Made by a program: the position numbers and the translations under genes. A DNA stretch of 64,000 nt from Lachnospiraceae bacterium (GTDB lineage Bacteria; Bacillota; Clostridia; Lachnospirales; Lachnospiraceae). Shown one piece after another: positions 60,349-64,000 of the stretch (its first letter is position 1; each line of letters opens with the position of its first letter). Location: contig JAGAPK010000028.1 in assembly GCA_017623295.1 (NCBI GenBank), positions 1 to 64,000 of the forward strand, in the 5' to 3' direction. Under the pieces are notes generated by a model. The model was given only the letters and a program-made list of their open reading frames with translations, had not been told where the DNA came from and did no database searches.

Positions 60349-61776
60349 ATGAGTACTACTTCTCAAGCGAGTCAAAGAATCAATGCTTTACTCGATGAAA
60401 ACAGTTTCGTTGAAATTGGCGGTCTTGTTACAGCAAGAGCAACTGACTTCAACCTGAAACAGACGGAAACTCCTTCTGACGGTGTTATTACCGGCTATGG
60501 AGTGATTGATGGCAATCTTGTGTATGTATACAGTCAGGATGCTTCCGTATTAAACGGAACAATTGGTGAAATGCATGCAAAGAAAATTGCAAACCTCTAT
60601 GATCTGGCAATGAAAACAGGTGCGCCTGTTATCGGTTTAATCGATTCTGCCGGTCTTAGATTACAGGAAGCAACAGATGCGCTTAATGGATTTGGCGAAA
60701 TCTATATGAAACAGACACTGGCTTCCGGTGTGATTCCACAGATTACAGCTATCTTTGGTACCTGTGGTGGTGGACTTGCTGTTGTTCCTACATTAACAGA
60801 CTTTACTTTCATGGAAGCAGACAAGGCTAAATTATTCGTTAATTCTCCAAATGCAATTGACGGAAATGAAATTTCTAAATGCAATACATCCGCAGCAGCA
60901 TTCCAGAGTGAAGAAGCTGGTATCGTAGACGTAGTTGCTGATGAAGCATCTATTCTTGCACAGATCAGACAGTTAGTTTCTATTCTTCCTGCAAACAATG
61001 CAGACATAGCATTAGATGACTGTACAGATGATTTGAACAGAGCATGTGCAGAAATCGCTAACTGTGTAGGTGATACATCTATCGCATTATCTCAGATTGC
61101 TGATAATGGTATTTTCGTAGAAGTAAAACAGAATTATGCAAAAGATATGGTTGCAGGATTTATCAGATTAAATGGTGCAACTGTTGGTGCGGTTGCAAAC
61201 CGTACAGAAGTATACAATGAAGAAGGCGAAGTTGTAGAGAAATTTGACGCTGTATTATCTGCAAGAGGTGCAGAGAAAGCTGCTGACTTTATTAATTTCT
61301 GTGATGCTTTCGACATTCCTGTATTGTCCTTAACAAATGTTAAAGGCTTTGCAGCTACAAAATGTGCTGAAAAGAAAATGGCTAAAGCCGTTGCAAAACT
61401 TACATATGCATTCGCTAATGCAACAGTTCCGAAAGTAAATGTAGTAATTGGTAAAGCTTACGGAAGCGCATATGTTGCAATGAACTCCAAAGCAATTGGT
61501 GCAGATATCACAATCGCTTGGCCAAATGCAGAAATCGGTGCTATGGATGCAAACCTTGCAGCTAAGATTATCTGCGACGGACAGGGCGCTGATGCAATTG
61601 ATGCCTGTGCAAAAGAATACGCAGCATTACAGAACAATGTAGTAAGTGCTGCTAAGAGAGGATATGTAGACCAGATCGTAGAGCCTGTTGACACAAGAAA
61701 ATATGTTATCGGTGCTTTCGAAATGTTAGCTACAAAGAGTGAAGGCCGTCCAGAGAAAAAACACGGTACAGTTTAG
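60349..61776 (+). CDS. Carboxyltransferase subunit of an acyl-CoA decarboxylase
   Basis: This 475-residue protein belongs to the acyl-CoA carboxyltransferase family (PccB/MmdA type): RINALLDENSFVEIGGLVTA, IGLIDSAGLRLQEATDALNG, TAIFGTCGGGLAVVPTLTDF and KAYGSAYVAMNSKAIGADIT, the two crotonase-like halves that bind CoA and biotin. It moves CO2 from an acyl-CoA to the carrier's biotin. It is shorter than typical MmdA (about 510). Methylmalonyl-CoA is a likely substrate because oxaloacetate enzymes use an unrelated alpha subunit, but malonyl- or glutaconyl-CoA cannot be excluded. Confidence 0.9.
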   Translation: MSTTSQASQRINALLDENSFVEIGGLVTARATDFNLKQTETPSDGVITGYGVIDGNLVYVYSQDASVLNGTIGEMHAKKIANLYDLAMKTGAPVIGLIDSAGLRLQEATDALNGFGEIYMKQTLASGVIPQITAIFGTCGGGLAVVPTLTDFTFMEADKAKLFVNSPNAIDGNEISKCNTSAAAFQSEEAGIVDVVADEASILAQIRQLVSILPANNADIALDDCTDDLNRACAEIANCVGDTSIALSQIADNGIFVEVKQNYAKDMVAGFIRLNGATVGAVANRTEVYNEEGEVVEKFDAVLSARGAEKAADFINFCDAFDIPVLSLTNVKGFAATKCAEKKMAKAVAKLTYAFANATVPKVNVVIGKAYGSAYVAMNSKAIGADITIAWPNAEIGAMDANLAAKIICDGQGADAIDACAKEYAALQNNVVSAAKRGYVDQIVEPVDTRKYVIGAFEMLATKSEGRPEKKHGTV

Positions 61777-61793
61777 AAAGGATGATACTTAAT

Positions 61794-62522
61794 ATGAAAA
61801 AATTATTCGCAGTATTAGGTATGATCACCTGTATGATTGGAATGACCGCATGTGGTTCTACTGAGGAAACAACATCTACTCCGATTAGTGAAGAACAGTT
61901 AATTCAGTATGGTGAGCAGAATGTTGCAAGTATGCAGCAGATTATCAGCCAGAATGCGGAGGCTCAGTATGAAGAGAATGAAATTATTTATACTGGTCTG
62001 ACCAATATGAAAAGTGCAATGGAAGATATAGGTGATTACCAGGGTACAAATGGTGGCGATGTAGTATTTAAGGAAGACGAAATTGTTGTCAACATCAATG
62101 TTCTTGGTTCTGAGCATAATGCAGTTGTAGAAATGATAATAGATGAAGAAATGGCATTTACCAGTATTTCAACTAATGTAACATATTCTACAGCAGAAAA
62201 AATGGAAAAAGCAGCGTTAAATACCTTACTTGGTATGGGAACGGTATTCGTTGTTTTAATCCTGATGATTTTTATCATTTCTGCATTCAGTATCATTCCG
62301 AAGATTCAGGCTGCTTTCAAGAAGAAACCTGAAGAAGCTAAGGAAACAGAAACTGACAATGTAGTTGCTCAGATTGTTGAAAAAGAAGAACTTTCTGATG
62401 ATTTAGAACTGGTAGCTGTTATTTCTGCAGCAATTGCAGCATATGAAGGTTCCGGTTCCACAGATGGATTCGTAGTAAGATCCATTCGTAAAGCAAATAA
62501 GAGTAAATGGCAGAACGCCTAA
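61794..62522 (+). CDS. Sodium-pump decarboxylase gamma-type (OadG-like) subunit
   Basis: The 242-residue protein starts at 61794 (AAAGGATG site). It has a signal-like N-terminus ending in a lipobox-like GMTAC, an extracytoplasmic region of about 120 residues, one TM helix (about 145-168, GTVFVVLILMIFIISAFSII) and an acidic cytoplasmic tail. The tail ends with VAVISAAIAAYEGSGSTDG and a basic VVRSIRKANKSKWQNA, as in OadG/MmdD subunits that assemble the complex. The long outer domain and possible lipid anchor are unusual for gamma subunits. Confidence 0.82.
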   Translation: MKKLFAVLGMITCMIGMTACGSTEETTSTPISEEQLIQYGEQNVASMQQIISQNAEAQYEENEIIYTGLTNMKSAMEDIGDYQGTNGGDVVFKEDEIVVNINVLGSEHNAVVEMIIDEEMAFTSISTNVTYSTAEKMEKAALNTLLGMGTVFVVLILMIFIISAFSIIPKIQAAFKKKPEEAKETETDNVVAQIVEKEELSDDLELVAVISAAIAAYEGSGSTDGFVVRSIRKANKSKWQNA

Positions 62523-62543
62523 CAGTCATAGGAGGATTATAAA

Positions 62544-62921
62544 ATGAAAAACTATACAATTACCGTAAATGGAAACGTATATGATGTAGTAGTAGAAGAA
62601 GGCGCAACAAGCGGCGCTCCTGTAGTAGCAGCTCCAGTAGCACCTAAGGCAGCACCAAAAGCAGCTCCGGCACCTGCAGCAGCTCCAGCAGCAACAGGCG
62701 CAGCAGGCAGCATCAAAATTGAAGCTGGTGCAGCTGGTAAAGTATTCAAAGTAGAAGCAAGCGTAGGACAGGCAGTTAAAAGAGGTGACGCTGTTGTAAT
62801 CCTGGAAGCTATGAAGATGGAAATCCCTGTAGTTGCTCCAGAAGATGGTACTGTAGCAAGCATCAATGTAGCTGTTGGTGATCCTGTTGAAGCAGGCGCA
62901 TTACTTGCAACATTGAAATAA
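62544..62921 (+). CDS. Biotin carboxyl carrier subunit
   Basis: This 125-residue protein has a short N-terminal strand segment (KNYTITVNGNVYDVVVEEG), an Ala/Pro linker (about 25-53) and a biotinyl domain with EAMKMEIPV; K91 is the biotinylation site. It shuttles CO2 between the carboxyltransferase and the membrane beta subunit. It follows ATAGGAGGATT and lies 22 bases after the gamma subunit gene. Confidence 0.95.
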   Translation: MKNYTITVNGNVYDVVVEEGATSGAPVVAAPVAPKAAPKAAPAPAAAPAATGAAGSIKIEAGAAGKVFKVEASVGQAVKRGDAVVILEAMKMEIPVVAPEDGTVASINVAVGDPVEAGALLATLK

Positions 62922-62992
62922 TAAGTATATCTGGCCTGTGATGGATGAATTACAGGCGCTAAATTGCATTGATTACTACAGGAGGTAAAAAA

Positions 62993-64000
62993 ATGGATTA
63001 CATAACAACTACGCTATCCAATCTGATTCATCAGACAGCTTTCTTCAATTTGACTTGGGGAAACTATGTCATGATTGTGGTAGCTTTGGTATTCCTATAT
63101 TTGGCTATTGCAAAAGACTTTGAACCACTTCTTTTGGTTCCGATAGCTTTCGGTATGCTGCTTGTTAATATTTATCCGGATATTATGGCACCATATGGTG
63201 ACGATGGATCCGGCGGTGGCTTACTGTATTATTTCTACAAACTGGATGAATGGGCAATCTTACCTTCCCTTATTTTCATGGGTGTAGGTGCGATGACAGA
63301 CTTTGGTCCGTTGATTGCGAATCCGAAGAGCTTTTTGCTCGGTGCAGCAGCACAGTTTGGTATTTTTGCAGCTTACTTTGGAGCGATTGCGATGGGCTTC
63401 AATGATAAAGCAGCAGCAGCTATTTCTATTATCGGTGGTGCAGATGGTCCTACTTCCATTTTCCTTGCCGGAAAATTGCAGCAGACATCTTTGCTCGGTC
63501 CGATTGCGGTGGCAGCATATTCCTATATGTCCCTGGTACCAATTATCCAGCCGCCTATTATGAGACTTTTAACAACTGAGAAGGAAAGAAAAATCAAAAT
63601 GGGACAGCTTCGTCCTGTCAGCAAATTAGAGAAAATTCTTTTCCCTATTATTGTTACTATTGTAGTTTCTCTGATTCTTCCTACAACAGCTCCACTTGTT
63701 GGTATGTTGATGCTTGGTAACTTATTCAGAGAATCTGGTGTTGTAAGACAGTTAACAGATACTGCTTCCAATGCCCTTATGTATATCGTAGTTATTATCC
63801 TCGGTACTTCCGTAGGTGCTACAACAAGTGCAGAAGCATTCCTGAATGCTGATACATTAAAAATCGTTGTACTTGGTCTGATTGCGTTTGCATTCGGTAC
63901 TGCAGCGGGTGTATTGTTTGGTAAATTGATGTGCGTTGTTAGCAAAGGTGGCGTTAACCCACTTATTGGTTCCGCAGGTGTATCTGCCGTTCCAATGGCA
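62993..64000 (+). CDS. Sodium-pump decarboxylase beta subunit (partial)
   Basis: The frame from the ATG at 62993 (ACAGGAGGT site) is open to the window's end, giving 336 residues so far. It begins [20 protein letters not shown] and has many TM segments with OadB/MmdB signatures: [39 protein letters not shown] (sodium and CO2-site Asp), [20 protein letters not shown]. The subunit decarboxylates carboxybiotin and couples this to sodium export. The C-terminal 30-60 residues lie beyond the window. Confidence 0.94.
   Translation, partial: MDYITTTLSNLIHQTAFFNLTWGNYVMIVVALVFLYLAIAKDFEPLLLVPIAFGMLLVNIYPDIMAPYGDDGSGGGLLYYFYKLDEWAILPSLIFMGVGAMTDFGPLIANPKSFLLGAAAQFGIFAAYFGAIAMGFNDKAAAAISIIGGADGPTSIFLAGKLQQTSLLGPIAVAAYSYMSLVPIIQPPIMRLLTTEKERKIKMGQLRPVSKLEKILFPIIVTIVVSLILPTTAPLVGMLMLGNLFRESGVVRQLTDTASNALMYIVVIILGTSVGATTSAEAFLNADTLKIVVLGLIAFAFGTAAGVLFGKLMCVVSKGGVNPLIGSAGVSAVPMA

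Noticed and set aside
1-64000. CRISPR arrays, tRNA or rRNA genes
   Set aside because: No regularly spaced identical repeats, cloverleaf-like sequences or rRNA blocks were noticed on either strand, within the limits of reading by eye.

Overview
The window looks like a chromosome segment of an anaerobic, low-GC Firmicute of the Lachnospiraceae type. Evidence: a single-chain glycyl-tRNA synthetase next to alaS, a BadF/HgdB-type 2-hydroxyacyl-CoA dehydratase activase of over 1400 residues, a biotin-dependent sodium-pump decarboxylase cluster, DUF4349 lipoproteins, AAGGAGG-type ribosome binding sites and AT-rich spacers. I saw no rRNA, tRNA or CRISPR array.

Bases 523-8078 are an integrated mobile element of about 7.5 kb, and this is the most unusual part. 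It lies between two 31-bp direct repeats (one mismatch) that are the first 31 bases of a low-molecular-weight protein tyrosine phosphatase gene. It carries a Tn916-type excisionase and integrase at the right end, integrase arm-site repeats, an XRE regulator, a Sel1-repeat lipoprotein, and a compact operon (OB-fold-like small protein, two-TM protein, FtsK/HerA ATPase). Its replication protein has the architecture of eukaryotic CRESS-DNA virus Reps: an HUH nickase with HxH and YxxK motifs fused to an SF3 helicase. Ninety bases upstream of rep is a perfect 12-bp stem whose 12-nt loop contains TAGTATTAC, which matches the CRESS-virus origin nonanucleotide (NANTATTAC). A second, 122-bp compound inverted repeat (2799-2920) may be another origin or transfer site. 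Bases 1-522 hold the end of a helicase gene that began before the window.

Bases 8048-30190 are core-like. A tandem glycine riboswitch precedes a Na+/alanine-glycine symporter; a Cu/Zn superoxide dismutase faces it. A full phosphate-response locus follows (pstSCAB, phoU, Na/Pi cotransporter, PhoP/PhoR-type pair) with two sets of 11-bp-phased TTACAT repeats that look like Pho boxes. Next come an FMN-dependent alpha-hydroxy-acid enzyme, a coiled-coil protein with a LytTR/GHKL two-component system and a FliD-like small protein, a proline/sodium symporter, an RsmF-type methylase and a GH13 glycosidase.

Bases 30331-50000 hold an MBOAT plus SGNH pair (probable extracellular O-acylation), a pseudouridine synthase, a divergent LigA, metA, two small proteins, the giant activase, an inactive-looking rhomboid, a sigma-like protein lacking region 4, an M16C protease, a DUF4349 lipoprotein, era and recO.

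Bases 50000-64000 hold a lipoprotein, glycyl- and alanyl-tRNA synthetases, rpsU, two D-Ala-D-Ala carboxypeptidases flanking a phosphoesterase and scpAB, and an acyl-CoA decarboxylase sodium pump (carboxyltransferase, gamma, biotin carrier, beta) whose last gene runs off the window.
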